Assembly (NCBI GenBank): GCA_002749535.1
Contig: MZZL01000395.1
Span: forward strand, 430,543-494,542
Length of the DNA: 64,000 nucleotides
Direction: 5' to 3'
From: Apophysomyces variabilis
Lineage: Eukaryota > Mucoromycota > Mucoromycetes > Mucorales > Mucoraceae
The notes beneath the pieces were generated by a model. It was not told where the DNA came from. It worked only from the letters and a program-made list of their open reading frames with translations, and did no database searches. Shown piece by piece: positions 23,364-35,935 of the stretch; position 1 is the first letter of the stretch; each line of letters starts with the position of its first letter. The translations under genes and the position numbers were made by a program.

Positions 23364-23602
23364 AGAAAGTTAGACTGTAATTGCTAATAAAAAACAAAAA
23401 GAATTGGGGAAAGGGAAAAAAAAATTGGATCATTGACGCAATGCGAGACAAAAAGAAAATTTGGTTTCGCTTTATTCGATTTGCTTTGTCTCGGATTAGG
23501 ATGCCGTATCTTTCTGTAGATTGTCTATTGATTGGCTAAGCTGTAATGGGATAGAATATACGTATATATATACAAAAAGAGGAAAATAGGGGGAATATAT
23601 TA

Positions 23603-25832
23603 TCAGTAACTTCCTCCTCGGTGATTGCCAAATAAGCCTAGGACAATGCTTCCAACAATGACAAACCCTACTACTGTGGAAGCTACCTTGACAATGATGG
23701 CACGTAGTCGTCGAGTGTATCTTTGCGTTTCAACCGCACGAGTAGTCACAGGTCCTTGATTGGAATGCAGGAGAAGGGCCAACAATTGACCCAATGCGTA
23801 CTCCCCGTCCAGTTTAAACGCAGGCAAAATATTAAGCAATGCTAATGCCAATGTAAATGAAGAGGTATATCTATTTTTTGTTTGTTATGCGTTAGGTTAA
23901 AGATCTGAAATACAGAGAAAGTTTTCTTCTTTTCGTTACCTTAACACAAGTTCACAGATATGAGGAATAGAGGCCGGTAAGATCCAGAAACGAGGACGTA
24001 AGATACTGACTTTGACTACACACACACAAAGATTAATCAACCCATCCTTGAATCGACCTGCAACCATTGTTCCGATGGTCCCACTTACCACTTTCCCAAA
24101 TATCAACCAGTTCGCCTTCGAACAAGAACACTTTGTCCCTTTCATTGTCCACACCTTGCCACGGCGGTAAAGTAGCATAGATGCGTACCATCTGACCCTC
24201 TATTGCCGGTGTATAAGGAGTGACGCATCGCATGGTACCACACTCGCTATCCGAAGTGCATCGCTTGGCATCAGGGGTGGCTAAGACCTCAAGCGTTGCT
24301 AGGCAACTCAAAAGCTCTGGATTCTATAGTGGAAAAGGCTCAAGTCAATACATATATATAGACCAAGCTCCTTTTCTCCCTCTGCGCTTCAGATTGTACC
24401 TTGCCGGTGTGCATCGACGCAAAGTCTTCAAAGCAGGAAATGGATGCATTTTCTGCCTGTCCAAATGGATGGTCTTCGTTAATTTGGCAGCAGTCAAGAT
24501 CTAATACAATGTAACCATATCAATATACAAGCATATTAAACATCTTTGCTTTGCAAAAAACTAACTGTCACTAGAGGCTCCTTCCTCTTGTGGGATCGCT
24601 GCACAAAATCCTTGAGAAGGCCGGTTTCGACCATGTTGATTTAACAGAAAGTCGTTCCAATCAATCAGGTTATTTTCCAAACGGACATCATCCAGCTGGT
24701 AAATCACAGTGGATGTCGGTAAATGCACTGCCAAAGGCGAGCCATCACGGACATTGACTACGCTCACACCGCCTGATGCTTGTAACGATTGCCAGCCACA
24801 GAGAAGGAGGACGGCCTGTAAGCCTCCGGAAAGGAACATCATGGTGATTAAATACAGGATAAGGTTATGCCAAACACCGGCACAGACGATCTTGAGCTGC
24901 TTAAACGGAGAAAGTATTTGCAATTGTTGATCAGGGATATTCACAAAGGCACCAGGGTAAAGGTAGTACATAAAAACACCAGAGCTCTGGATGGGGACGC
25001 GTTCGCTAATAGAAGTGAAATATATTGTCATCATTCAAACGTTTCTTTCAAATTACTTCCGTGAAATCAAAGACATCCACTCACCTGAAAGAGGCAATGG
25101 CATGACCTGCTTCATGGAAGACACCGCATATTAACAAGGCCATCAAGTAATAACCAAGGTGGGACATAGGTAAGGTCACACCTGGAATCTATACAAAATA
25201 AGGGGAGAAACCCGCTTGCTTGTCAGCTGCAAAAAAAAAGGCCCTAAGTAGGCTTTTTTCTTTACCATAGGCAGGAACACTTGATCATCTTCTTCATCCA
25301 TGGATCGTTTCACTCTTTGATGCGATATCGGTGGATTTAATATATGACGTATAGAGGCTAAAATCTTCAACGCAGCCATGCTGATCACAATGACACCGGC
25401 CACCATGATAAAGACCGCTGCCAGGGCACCAAGTGTAAACCAAATCTGCCAAAAACGAGGAGCTGCCTTTGTCATTTTATTGAATAATTGATTGCATCGT
25501 TGCGTTGTATATCGGACATGAAATAGCTTGATATGCCACTGATCTTGCTCGATCGGCCGTACGTCCTCGTGTAATTCCTCTTCTGTTTCGGTATCTTCGG
25601 CTGAAAACGTCGGTAACAAGCTAATGGACTGCGGTGAGGACACGCGATGTTTCACTTTCTACAGAAAAAAAAAATAGGTCCCATGCATGTCAAAACGACA
25701 AAGCAAAAAAAAAGAAAAGGCATTGGAAAAGAATCACACCCTGGTATGAGTATAGTGTTTGAGTATAAAGACTGTTGCATAGATAACAGCCCACATGCAC
25801 ATGAACTGCCATACTATGCTAAACAGATCCAT
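23603..25832 (-). CDS. Site-2 protease (M50 intramembrane metalloprotease, MBTPS2-like)
   Basis: Cleaves membrane-tethered transcription factors of the SREBP type within the bilayer. Eight exons (minus): 25832-25740, 25658-25266, 25188-25085, 25005-24572, 24500-24400, 24323-24089, 24015-23940 and 23870-23603, giving 567 residues, close to the family's usual 500-550. The zinc site HEAGH is at residues 187-191 in a hydrophobic segment (LLICGVFHEAGHAIASF), and the second metal ligand is in FKLDGEYALG (Asp500). Hydrophobic segments occur near residues 5-24, 75-105, 175-195, 255-280, 484-500 and 545-560. The luminal insert after the PDZ-like region is Cys-containing (DCCQINEDH, KRCTSDSECGTMRC). 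The start at 25832 gives a first membrane span (MDLFSIVWQFMCMWAVIYA). Clustered head-to-tail with PKA-R, stop-to-start gap 239 bp. Confidence 0.94.
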
Positions 25833-26647
25833 AATGCGATGCAAGAAAAGTAAAAAGAACGAAAAACTAAGGAGGTGCCTTTCCTTTTTTTTCTATCCTA
25901 CTTTTTTCGGCTGGCGGACAAAGTAATGCTGTAGTTTAACCGAACTCCCTCGGGGCAAACTTGGTCTTCTCCCCGATGAAAATTCGGTCGCCGCATAGGA
26001 CACTCTTAAGCCTATGACAACCCTGATGAACAGATACAGTCCATGCCTTAATGAATTCATATGCAAACAAATAATCTAGACTTTATACGGTGCCGTGTCT
26101 GACAGACACACTTATCACGATCCTTCTTTTTCTTTTGACCGAAACAACTTTCAGCACATAGCAAGGCCCTACTAACCTACATGGATTCACTGTCTTTCTG
26201 TTAAATTAACAGGTCAAGAAGTCAAGCTACTAACTTCTGTGTTTATTTTCTTTTAATCTTCCTTTTCTTTTTCATTGCAGGCAACTCGTTGTCCTTGGTT
26301 GCCATGGAGACTTGTGGAAAGCTGTTTCCGTTTCGATGTCTTTTCCAACATGCCTGTCAAAAAAGTTAAATAAATTGTGGACCCAATGCCAGGAGAAGCC
26401 ACCTCACTACCGTCGTTGCTAAACTACCATGGTGCTATTCTATGCTATGGTGCACCTAGGTCCTTAAATTGACGTCATGGGTGAATAAAAAAATTTTTGG
26501 GGCAAATGATGAATTTCATTTCCCCTTCCCATTGTTTTCCATACATCAAAAAGTATGCAAGTCGTAACAAAGCAAGGGAATTCATCCATTCTGGTTCCAA
26601 GATACCCTCTGCGTTGTTTCGCAAGAGAAAAGCTTTCGATCTTTGAT
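25833..26647. other. Intergenic region upstream of the site-2 protease gene
   Basis: 815 bp. CT-rich and T-rich stretches; no ORF with a recognisable product. It contains the site-2 protease promoter and the 3' flank of the next minus-strand gene. No sterol regulatory element was recognised with confidence. Confidence 0.35.
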
Positions 26648-27604
26648 TTATGCTACCCTCTTTATTGGATGAAGTTTGGCACAAGGATCTGTGAATGATT
26701 CCCGGCTCGCTTTGTCTTTCAATCGTTTTGCATTTTCATGTGCTAATTGTTTACGAGCATTTTCAATTTCCTGGTTTCGTGAGACCAACACCTCTGCCGT
26801 GGCTGCTGCTGTGTATATCACCTCGCCTGTAGTAGACAATGCCTTGCCCATCACGGTACGTAACACATGATCGTACCAATACCGTACAATAGGGATGGTT
26901 TGGATCAAACCTGCAGCAAAAAAAAAAAAAGGTAAAGTGGTAAAGAAATCGTGTGTCTGTTCGTCGACGCCAAAGGACCCATTCCTTTTCCTCCTTTTTT
27001 TTTTCTCTCGTTCTTTCTTTTTACCTTCTACTGTCCAATTTTCTTCATGATGAGATATTTTTAATAAACCACTATGAAGATGTGTTTCCGTGAACTGCAG
27101 TGTGACCATCACTGGAAGGTCTAATTGTACCCATGGAAAGATCCGTGGTTGTAAGTGTTGGATAATATAGGCCACACAGGTATGGCCATCGAAACAAACG
27201 TTTTGGATGGTTGGTGGTTCCTTATTTAACGCCTTCCATATTAAAAATACACTGTTGACCATTGAGTAGCAAAACAAGCAAGTTAGGGAAAAGTGGGAAT
27301 GATCTAAAGTTCCTGAACAGGACAATCACTTACTTTCGGATATTGTGAACTTCATAAGTTCGTAATAAGGGTGATACAAAGGATGCATTTGGAAAATAGT
27401 AATAATCAAATATACGTTTCTGTTTTGTGTTGTCAAAGGAATATAGATTCGTTACAACGCCTTTTGCATAAGAGAGAAACGGAAAAAGAAAGACATTCAT
27501 CAATTTTTGTTTGTGTTAAGTGATCAAGAGATGAAATTCAACACGTTACGAGTGATGAGACTGTCGCAACTATCTGCAAACTGTGATTCATGTTCGAGAT
27601 CCAT
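26648..27604 (-). CDS. Conserved-looking protein of unknown function, possibly NTF2-like fold
   Basis: Not recognised by name. Exons (minus): 27604-27550, 27460-27334, 27251-27025 and 26910-26648, giving 223 residues with consistent phases. Order of features: short acidic N-terminus (MDLEHESQFADSCDSLITR); NLYSFDNTKQKRIFDYYYF, FPNASFVSPLLRTYEVHNIR, then alternating hydrophobic strands (FDGHTCVAYIIQHLQPRIF, VQLDLPVMVTLQF) and ISHHEENWTVEGLIQTIPIV. The pattern of an early helix, a PxxxFVSP loop, long strands and the HHEENWTVEGL turn resembles NTF2/SnoaL-like folds; this is inference. The C-terminal 60 residues form a charged helix (RNQEIENARKQLAHENAKRL). No signal peptide is obvious. Confidence 0.7.
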
Positions 27605-28096
27605 GGCTAGTACAAAAGCGAACAATAGAAAAGAACAAAAGAGAAGAGAGAGAGAGAGGGAAAAGAGGAAGAAGGAAAGGAAGAAAAGTAAAAAGGTAAA
27701 CAAGCAATTAAGTGTAAATAAGGAATATGTAGCCTGCCGTGTGGCGTAAGAGGTTGTGAAACGTTGTACTTTATGCCCATATATAAGTGCGTCACTGTCA
27801 TTATAGAAAGCCGTACATTTGGTTCTGATTGATTAAAGTTTTCAGTTTTGCTATATAACGATATGAAACGTGGGAGCATCCAACCGCAGATGGCCAGATT
27901 GATGATGCATAACAGCATCATCTTATTTTAGCCTCCCATCACATCTCTTCCTTTAGATATTATATACTATCGTCAGTCTTGTCTATCCCACAGATGGTAA
28001 ACGCTTCCATAAACCATATCTCATTCTTATGATGAATGAACACTTTACTACACTAACTGACCATTCCAGGCCAAGTCACCTCTCTGACACTTTACT
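27605..28096. other. Intergenic region, no supported gene
   Basis: A minus ORF starting at 27921 opens with a hydrophobic leader but runs into a poly-purine/pyrimidine tract (27612-27690). It could be part of a 5' untranslated exon of the gene ending at 26648 and is not supported as coding. Confidence 0.35.
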
Positions 28097-28507
28097 TTAG
28101 CTCGATCTGCCTTGCATCCAATGGGTACCCATCTTAATAAAAGTGGCTTTAAACGTTGACCAACTTTTTAAGGCGCGCTGCATTTTCTGTGGCATACTGG
28201 ACGAATCCCATTTCTGCCGTTTCGGATAGTTTGGGAGCTCAACACCCGTTAACTCGTCTTCGCAGGGTATCCTTTGTACAATTCTTTCGTAAATCTTTGC
28301 CAAATAAGCTGAACAGATTGCATATGCTATTTGACACAAGCAAATTAATAGCACATCCAGCATAAAGACAAGCAGGTGGGCAAAACTCAGCTTTAGTACA
28401 GTCAGTGCAACGAGAAAGGTACTCATTGCATCGAAACTGTGTGATTGACTGACTTGCCTTAGGTCCCGAATTCCGAAATCAAATAAGCCGGCTTCTTTAT
28501 ACGACAC
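28097..28507 (-). CDS. Small putative membrane protein, unknown
   Basis: Single open frame of 136 residues. Hydrophobic stretch at about residues 28-68 (STFLVALTVLKLSFAHLLVF then MLDVLLICLCQIAYAICSAY), long enough for two closely spaced membrane segments, followed by a hydrophilic basic tail (ELPNYPKRQKWDSSSMPQKM). No family recognised. It lies in the same orientation as its neighbours, 213 bp downstream of the 88-residue gene. It could be an exon of a longer gene or spurious. Confidence 0.4.
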   Translation of the reverse strand: MSYKEAGLFDFGIRDLRQVSQSHSFDAMSTFLVALTVLKLSFAHLLVFMLDVLLICLCQIAYAICSAYLAKIYERIVQRIPCEDELTGVELPNYPKRQKWDSSSMPQKMQRALKSWSTFKATFIKMGTHWMQGRSS

Positions 28508-28719
28508 ACTATTAATCGTCTTATAAAGTCTCGTGGCTGTTTTGTAAGGCTTGAAGGTATATTTGCAAACGCTTGTAGATTATGATTTTTCGAGACAACG
28601 TATATCGTTTCTTTTTTTCTTTTTTTTTTAATGCCTTACGACATGGTTTTGACAATCGCATATTTACATAGATTGAGAAAAGAAAAAATACAAAAGGGAA
28701 AACAAAGGGGAGAAAGAGA

Positions 28720-29079
28720 CTAATGTGATCTCTGTTGATATTCTTTCACAATTTTGGCCATCTTGGTTGCATTCTCATAGGCCGTCGTATCCGTCATTTT
28801 CTCTCTTCGAGCCCGTTCTTCGAGAGCATCTACATAGTCCTATTGTACTTGTTATTGCTTGTTCGCACCCCATACACACACATGTTCAAGACTAGAACAG
28901 TAATAGGACAATATTAGATAATTTATATATACCCAATGTGGATTGTAATCCGACGGTGCATTATATGTAATCATGTAGGTATCCAAGTCATAAGGTGGTT
29001 CGGTCGATAAACGTTGTTGCTTGTCCTCATCATCTGGACACTCTTCAACACTGACGTGATACTTTCGTGGCTGATCCAT
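28720..29079 (-). CDS. 88-residue acidic small protein, unknown
   Basis: Two exons (minus), 29079-28933 and 28839-28720, join in phase 0 into 88 residues. N-terminal half contains KYHVSVEECPDDED and DLDTYMITYNAPSDYNPHW; C-terminal half is a predicted charged helix (DYVDALEERARREKMTD, then ENATKMAKIVKEYQQRSH). No signal peptide or membrane segment. The clean splice pair and evenly distributed conserved-type residues (YNAPSDYNPHWDYVDALEE) argue for a real gene, but I do not recognise a family. Confidence 0.7.
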
Positions 29080-29292
29080 GTGTGCACGTATTGTGAAAAC
29101 AAAGAAGAGAAGAAACGATTCGTTTCCTAAACAGCTCACCTTTAAAGCATGATGCCAATTCGCATACAGTGAAACCAAAAGCAGAAAACCAAAAGTTGTT
29201 TCAATTCACACGACCATCTGAGAATCAAAAAACCATGTTCAACCAACGGTTTCATCCTTCCATTATTTTGTAGTTGTTTATTGGATGGCTTT

Positions 29293-30425
29293 TTATGCGT
29301 CCAGTTGACTTTCTAGGCGATCCAACCGTTCGCGTAATGTATTTAACATGGATTGATATTCTTGTGGAGCTATGTCGTTCTGAGAACGTACAATTGTGGG
29401 TGGACTTCTGAGACCATTGGTGGTGCTAGTAGCGCCTGTGGTTGTGCTTGTCGTTGTTGGCTTGGAAGCAGACTTCTTGGGAGGTGATTTACCCATAGCT
29501 ACCTCTAACGCTTCAATGCGTTTAAACACGCTCTCCAGAGTATCTTCAAACCCATCCATCGCTTCCTTAATTTGATTACGTACTAGCCCTTCAATGGTTG
29601 TAGAAGAGGCCTGTAATGTTTGTATTAATGAGGAGGATCGTCGGATCTGGTCATCCAAAGTGGTTTTGAGCGTTCGAGTGGTTTCGATCGTATCGAAAAG
29701 ATGGTCAAAGGGCTGTAAGAACTGTTGTCGTTGCAATGCACCAAAGGAAGTAGTCGTGGGTGTTTTCGGAGGTAAGGTTGGAACAGCCGTGGCAGGCCGG
29801 CAAGGACGTTGATGTTGTTGTGATGGTACAATGGGTGGGATAGCGAACTCTTGTTTTCGCGGTGAAGAAGAAGGCGATATCAATGGCGCAAGAGGTGCCT
29901 TTGATAACGGATGTGGGTAGGTCGATGTAGAGGGCTGCTTATTGAAATTCGAGTTAAGCGGTGCCGATCGAATGCCCAAGTGATGTTGTTCGGTATAGGA
30001 AGGAGCAAAGATAGTCAAATTACGCGTATGTTTCCCTTGCTTTGTTCCCAGTCGCTTAGCAAGAAGACTCGACGGTGGCGTTGGTAACAGCGACTGGGAG
30101 CTCACCGTGTGCGAAGGTTTTGGCAAAAGAGGGAGTTTTTGTCGCTTATTAGGATGTTCAGCCGATCTTTAAAACAAACAAGCAAAACATTCAGTTCCAA
30201 AACGTCCCATCTTCTTTGTCCATTATTTTACCCGGATCGTAAAACATGAGGGCTACCAGCGCCGTTACTCGATAGAACCTTATCCAGTGCCATCGGATTC
30301 TCATGTCGTTCCGCTGAAGCCAGTCTTAGTGCAGGTGGAGACAAAGGCTCAGACTTGACAGGGTGCATTACAGGTGAACTAGGGTCTCCGATAGAGGTTT
30401 GTGGTTCAGCAGAATGAGGTGACAT
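29293..30425 (-). CDS. Ser/Pro/Thr-rich protein with C-terminal coiled coil, unknown
   Basis: Two exons (minus), 30425-30232 and 30166-29293, give 355 residues. N-terminal 200 residues are disordered and rich in Ser/Pro (PVKSEPLSPPALRLASAERH, SLLPTPPSSLLAKRLG), with a basic patch HPNKRQKLPLLPKP that could serve nuclear import and a hydrophobic motif KHTRNLTIFAPSY. Residues about 205-265 are helical (FDHLFDTIETTRTLKTTLDD), and the last 25 residues form a short coiled coil (LNTLRERLDRLESQLDA). Several SP/TP sites suggest kinase regulation. A regulatory nuclear protein is a reasonable guess, no more. 213 bp upstream of the 88-residue gene, same strand. Confidence 0.8.
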
Positions 30426-32079
30426 GAACAGAGGGAAAGGGGGAGGGAGAGGAAGGAAAAAGGAAAGAAACAAAAAAGAATAAAAAAAATCCAATGAGTT
30501 ACTGTGCAACAAAACGGCAGGTGAACCTGGAAACGAACCACGTTCACCACGGTTATATACAATCGTTGGCTGGAAATTAGCTATAAATCATCTTATCTAT
30601 TCCCTACATTGACCTTACCCTTATTCTCTTTTTTTCTTTTTCATTGTCCAAACAAAGAAACAAAGAAAAGTTTATATTTCTTTCCTGTGAGGAGGGCTCT
30701 ATGTAAGAGGACGTGAAAATAGATAGACCTGCAATTCATTAGCCATTGCCTGGACAACAATAACCTTACGAAATGTTAAACGTATATGCTTCCCCAAGCA
30801 ATAAAATTAAAAGATGAAATGCCTTGTAAGTTTGTCTCCTTTCATAGCACATTCTATTTGCCACTTCCTGTTTCACTTCAGTTCCCTTTTCCTATTTCTT
30901 CCTAATATTCTTAGTTCCGATTGTCATTGGTAATTCTCAGCATGTACGCAAATGTCAGACAAAGTGTTATTCTAAACCCCGTGCCAACAGTTTCACCGCC
31001 TCATATATAACACAATTTAATCAATCACTGCTGCATGGTTTATTTGATCACATAACCCAAACTCATCTTTTTTTTCTCATGGACGGTTGAAGTATAGATT
31101 TATGACAAAACACTATGGTTCACATGTCGTTCTTAAAGAATAAAACATAAAAAGATGGTCGGGAAACTTTATTCTATCCAAATAGGGAGACCGTCACTGC
31201 CGCAAACTCAGTCAAGACAACGACCTACAATAAGTTTATAGAAGGAAACCTTTTTTCTATAGGAGAAGAACCATGCACTGACTGATATTTAACAAGGCAT
31301 GCATGCGAGAAGCAAGAGTCATTGAAATGAGTCAGTTGTTAGCCTGGTTAGCCGAAGCAGCTAATTTCACCACCAAAACTATGTGCTACTTCGTTACCTC
31401 AACTTTCTCGTGCAGAGAATGAGCGATCATAAATTCTATTACTCCCTGTCTCCTCCTTGAAATCTCTCAGAGACCCATAGGCGTTAAATTAAACATCAAC
31501 GTGCCATCTCCGTTCCTTCCGTACTCTATCTCCTTATGTCGTCTCCCATGTTCTAGCCTACATTAGGTTTCACCATAACAATGGCTTGGAACTAGTCGGC
31601 GCGTGCACAGCATGTTAAATGAACTTTGTCCTTTAATCCAAACGTAATCCAATCATGTGAATATGACAATAAGCATGTAGGTAATTAAAGGTGAGGTGAC
31701 AGGTACTTTTTTTTATCATTCTGCAGTAAGAAAAGCAAGCAGGTGAACGGTTCAGTTTTACCTTTTTTTTTTTCACTCTCCTCCATCCGCACCTTTCTTT
31801 TCTTTTGGATGGACATTAAAAGCACTGAATATGAGTTGTAGTCGTCATTAGCACGCATTGTTACTGTAACAAACTGTGTTTTACTAGTACATGGAGCCCA
31901 GACACGGATGACGAGCCATGATTGGACAAGGTGAACCCAATATGCCCATATCCGTTCTTGTGTGCTGATACTAGAGTTTTGGCACGAGCCAACGCGTTCC
32001 AATTTTCCTTTTTATTCTTCCCTTCCGCGCAAAAACACCATCACGCCACATCTTGCCGTACTGATTGCTCTTCAACGCA
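30426..32079. other. Long intergenic region between divergent genes
   Basis: 1.65 kb without a supported gene. It must hold the promoters of the minus-strand Ser/Pro-rich gene and the plus-strand PMT4 gene. Minus ORFs at 32201-31971 and 32002-31685 overlap the PMT4 first exon or CT-rich DNA and are not credible. Confidence 0.4.
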
Positions 32080-35010
32080 ATGTCTGACCCTACATTAAGA
32101 CATCGGCGTACAAACAACGACGAACAACCAAACATTCTTTGCGATGTTGATAAAGACGAAGTGAAAAAGGTTGACTCGGCTAAAAAAGGAATGAACTCCA
32201 AAGAACTTTTTGAACCAATTCGTCATTTTAAAAATTAGACGCGACAATGGTCAGCATCTCGTCCGTCAGAGGGCAAGCATAAACTTGCTCTAGTAGCTGT
32301 CACCATTCTGGCGTTTGTCACAACATTCTACTGTATCTGGTATCCAGCAGAAGTAGTGTACGTGGGTCTTTGAAATGTAAAATAGAAGGAATGTCCCCGA
32401 CTTAACCCTTATGTACACTAGCTTTGACGAGGTTCATTTTGGAAAGTTTGCTGGCTATTACTTGCAAAGAACGTATTTCTTTGATGTTCATCCACCTTTG
32501 GCAAAAATGATGATAGCAGCGGTTGGATATATGATTGGATATGATGGGCATTTCGACTTTGCAGAGATTGGTAATGACTATATCGAAAACAACGTGCCCT
32601 ATGTTGGCCTTCGCACTTTGCCCGCCACGCTCAATGTATTGAGTGTCGCCCTTATCTACTCCATTCTCAAGGAATCCGGATACTCGGTTATCGTCTGTGC
32701 ACTCGCAGCCTGCATGTATTCACTAGGTATGGAAAATGAACTCGTGTGCTTCCATCAGAGAAAACTCATACCCATCAAAAGATAACTCGGTTGTCGCGCA
32801 ACATCGTCTGATTATGCTGGATAGCATGCTTATCTTTTTTATGCTTTGCACTATCTATAGTTATGTCAGATTTCGAAAGACAAGACATCAGTAAGTCATA
32901 ACTTATTGGCACTGCGGCAGAGAAAAGGGCAAATACTCATTGCTTGCAGGGAATTTTCTGGTTCTTGGTGGTTCTGGCTTCTTGCCACGGGCGTAACGAT
33001 GGCTCTGACATTAAGGTATGTCAAAGTACCAAAATCAGCAACAAAGCGTACTGAAAGTTGGTTTTCTGTTCTTTGCAATAGTGTTAAGATGGTGGGACTT
33101 TTCCTCGTTTTATCCATTGGTATTTCTGTTTTAGTCGATCTTTGGGAACTATTAGATATCAGACGTGGATTGACCATAGTAAGTAATTCGCCATATGATC
33201 CGACTCGACTCACATATGGGTGTGATCACTCGCTGTAGACGCATTTCATGCGGCATTTCTACGCTCGCGCAGTGGCACTTATCATTATACCTATCGCGGT
33301 CTATCTCTTCTGGTTTTATATCCATTTCGCAATTCTTGTTAACTCTGGCCCCGGTGACACCTTCATGAGCACACAATTCCAAGAGACTTTGCGAAATAGC
33401 GAAATTAAAATGAAGAGCTTAGGTAAATCCTATAGCCTTTCTTGGGATTAAAGCTAACGGAAGTTACGAAGATATTCATTACTACGACAATATCACGCTG
33501 ATGCATAAGGATACTGAGATGTATCTCCACTCCCATAATATGAATTACCCCTTAAGATATGATGATGGTCGCATTAGCAGCCAAGGTAGGCCATCATTTT
33601 GCCTTTTTTAGGAAATGAAACTTATAGATTGGTCAAGGTCAACAGGTTACAGCTGTGGGCGAAATCGATGAGAACACTTGGTGGCGCGTCATACCGACAA
33701 AGGAAATTCCAGAAGGCGAACGCGTAGCAGTCGTTCACGGAGATGTCATTCAACTGGAACATATCGGCACCGATACCATACTATTGACTCACGATGTCGC
33801 TTCCCCATTAATGCCAACAAATGAAGAATTTACTACCGTGGCACATGATACACGTTATAATGAGACTCTGTTCCAAGTGCTCTTGGATGATTACAACAAC
33901 GGAGATATCTGGCAAACGCATATGAAAGCAGTTCGTTTGCTTCATATGGATACTAAAGTGGCCTTGTGGACCCACGATCAAGCTCTTCCTGAATGGGCGT
34001 TGGGACAGCAAGAGGTAAACGGAAATAAGAACGTCATGGAAAAAAGCAATTATTGGGTGTCTACCGAAATCCAAGGCGTAAACGGTAAATACAATACAAT
34101 CACGCCCGTAGCAGATTATCAATTTCCTTTGTTGGTATATATCTAGCAACGGAAGTCAACATGAATAAGAAGAAAGAAATCCGTACAATGCCGTTTTTAT
34201 TCAAGTTTTTGGAGCTTCAAGGACGAATGATCAGCCATAACGCAGGACTTACGAAACCACACCCCTACCAATCCACCCCTATCAATTGGCCTTTCATGAT
34301 CCGCGGTATTTCCTACTGGTCGAAGGACAGCACTCGTGAGCAAATCTATATGACCGGAAACGTAGTCGGTTGGTACCTCTCTCTTGCAGGTGTCTCTATT
34401 TTCGCCGCTGTGATGCTTGCAGACGTCTTATCCAGAAGACGCGGTACCGATGTTATTGATGCTCGTAAGCTATTGCATACATACTTTCAAAAAACGTCAA
34501 TCTCATGCACTTATTATCATTTCTTAGCTGTGCGAACCCGTCTCATAAATTCAGGCGGCTTTTTCTTGATATTGTTCGTATTCCACTATATCCCATTTTT
34601 TGGCATGGGTCGTGCTTTATTCCTTCATCATTACCTGCCCGCTGCGACCTGCAACTACTTACTTATGGCGGCGATGTTCCAGTATATTTTTATCGATGGC
34701 ATCGATAGCCCTATATCCGATCTGCAACGGAATGCAAGTGCAGAAAGGCAAACCTATCGTCCGATTAACAGCTATATGACTGCACGTTCTTCGTGGTTGA
34801 CGTACACTGCAGCTTTGGTTATTCTTGGATTACAGCTTGCTATGTTCCTTTTCTTAGCACCCATCACGTATGGCACACCAGGCTTGGACGTGGCTGGTGT
34901 GTTGCGCCGCCAAATTTACAGCAGCTGGGATCTGCAATTTGGTAAGTGAAAGAAACGAAATGGATTCCCATATGTCTCATACGGAGTTACGCTTTTCTGT
35001 AGCAAAGTAA
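32080..35010 (+). CDS. PMT4: Protein O-mannosyltransferase, PMT4 type
   Basis: Transfers mannose from dolichol-phosphate-mannose to Ser/Thr of secretory proteins in the ER. Twelve exons: 32080-32169, 32239-32357, 32422-32726, 32782-32890, 32950-33015, 33082-33178, 33239-33422, 33472-33585, 33638-34084, 34147-34464, 34528-34941 and 35003-35010, giving 756 residues (yeast Pmt4 is similar). The first membrane span leads to the catalytic loop FDEVHFGKFAGYYLQRTYFF, DVHPPLAKM. The MIR region contains DTEMYLHSH and YPLRYDDGRISSQGQQVT, a PMT4/POMT1 signature. C-terminal spans include INSGGFFLILFVFHYIPFF and GRALFLHHYLPA. The intron at 33423-33471 has a CTAAC branch site 13 nt before its acceptor. If the last intron is retained the protein ends LQFGK instead of LQFAK. 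Confidence 0.95.
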
Positions 35011-35314
35011 AAACTTAATTATATATCAATCAATCACTGTTTCCTTCATCCAAATTGACCACATTTTTTCACACAAATAAAAGAAATTGACATTCAATGA
35101 ACAACTTTTCTCAGAAATGCACGATTTAACAAGAAGGATACATTGCTTCCATGTTGTATTGAACTTCTGAGCTTTTGCATATCGGTGCCTGAAATGCACT
35201 TGGACAATGCAGCAAGTACATGTGGCTTTTACGTGACAGTAAATCGTGTCCTGGATAGAAAGGGCAACTGTCTCGATTTTTTTTCTGCAGGTTGGCAGGA
35301 AACCCGACAATACC

Positions 35315-35935
35315 ATGACCGAGGCATCCAACATCATTGGCTCCCTTCTATTTTGTCCAGAATGTGGCAATCTTCTGGATATGGCTAGTGGCGATGACGA
35401 TATTTTGGTCTGCAATCAGTGCAGCCATGCCTACAAGACAGCAGGTAATGCTGGCAAGAAAAGGAGAAGACGGTAAAGCAGCAGGGTTATACTGAACCTT
35501 TTGAACGAATGTAGGCGATGAGGCAACAAAAGTGGTGACGACATCTTCAGAACGTGCATTCCAGTCTCCCTTGAAAGCAAAACGTCATCTTGTCCAGCAA
35601 AGCAGACAGAAAGAAGCAGAAGCCATGGTATGTTTCGTTAATAACCCCCCCCCCGGAAGAAAAAGAGAAGGAAAAAAAAGCTCCATATATGAAAACTTGT
35701 CCGCTGTACTCAATGAATCTGTATTACTTTCTGCCTTCTTCTAGATCAAAGAAAAATGTCCACAGTGTGGTAACGACGAGATGGCCTACCATACAATGCA
35801 GCTGCGTTCCGCTGATGAAGGTCAAACTGTGTTCTATAATTGTAAAAAATGCGGGTACGTCTCTTGGTTGAGTCAATTTTGAATGGAAGCTGATCTCTGT
35901 TTCTTTTTAGTTACAAATACTCCATCAATTCATAA
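35315..35935 (+). CDS. RPA12: RNA polymerase I subunit A12 (RPA12)
   Basis: Pol I subunit needed for transcript cleavage and termination; its C-terminal ribbon works like TFIIS. Exons 35315-35444, 35517 region corrected to 35515-35627, 35745-35854 and 35911-35935, giving 125 residues, the same length as the yeast protein. N-terminal zinc ribbon: CPECGNLLD and CNQCSHAYKT. C-terminal ribbon: IKEKCPQCGNDEMAYHTMQL, RSADEGQTVFYNCKKCGYKY, with the acidic pair D-E of the QLRSADEGQT motif that catalyses cleavage. The start at 35315 (MTEASNIIGSLLFCPECG) matches the family spacing. 305 bp downstream of PMT4 on the same strand. Confidence 0.96.

Noticed and set aside
31685..32201. Minus-strand ORFs of 76 and 105 codons
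   Set aside because: One overlaps the first PMT4 exon in antisense, the other ends in a poly-Lys run from a pyrimidine tract; neither is recognised.
33423..33435. A 13-nt intron ending at the TATAG at 33435 in PMT4
   Set aside because: Far too short to splice. The acceptor at 33471 keeps the frame and has a CTAAC branch site 13 nt upstream.
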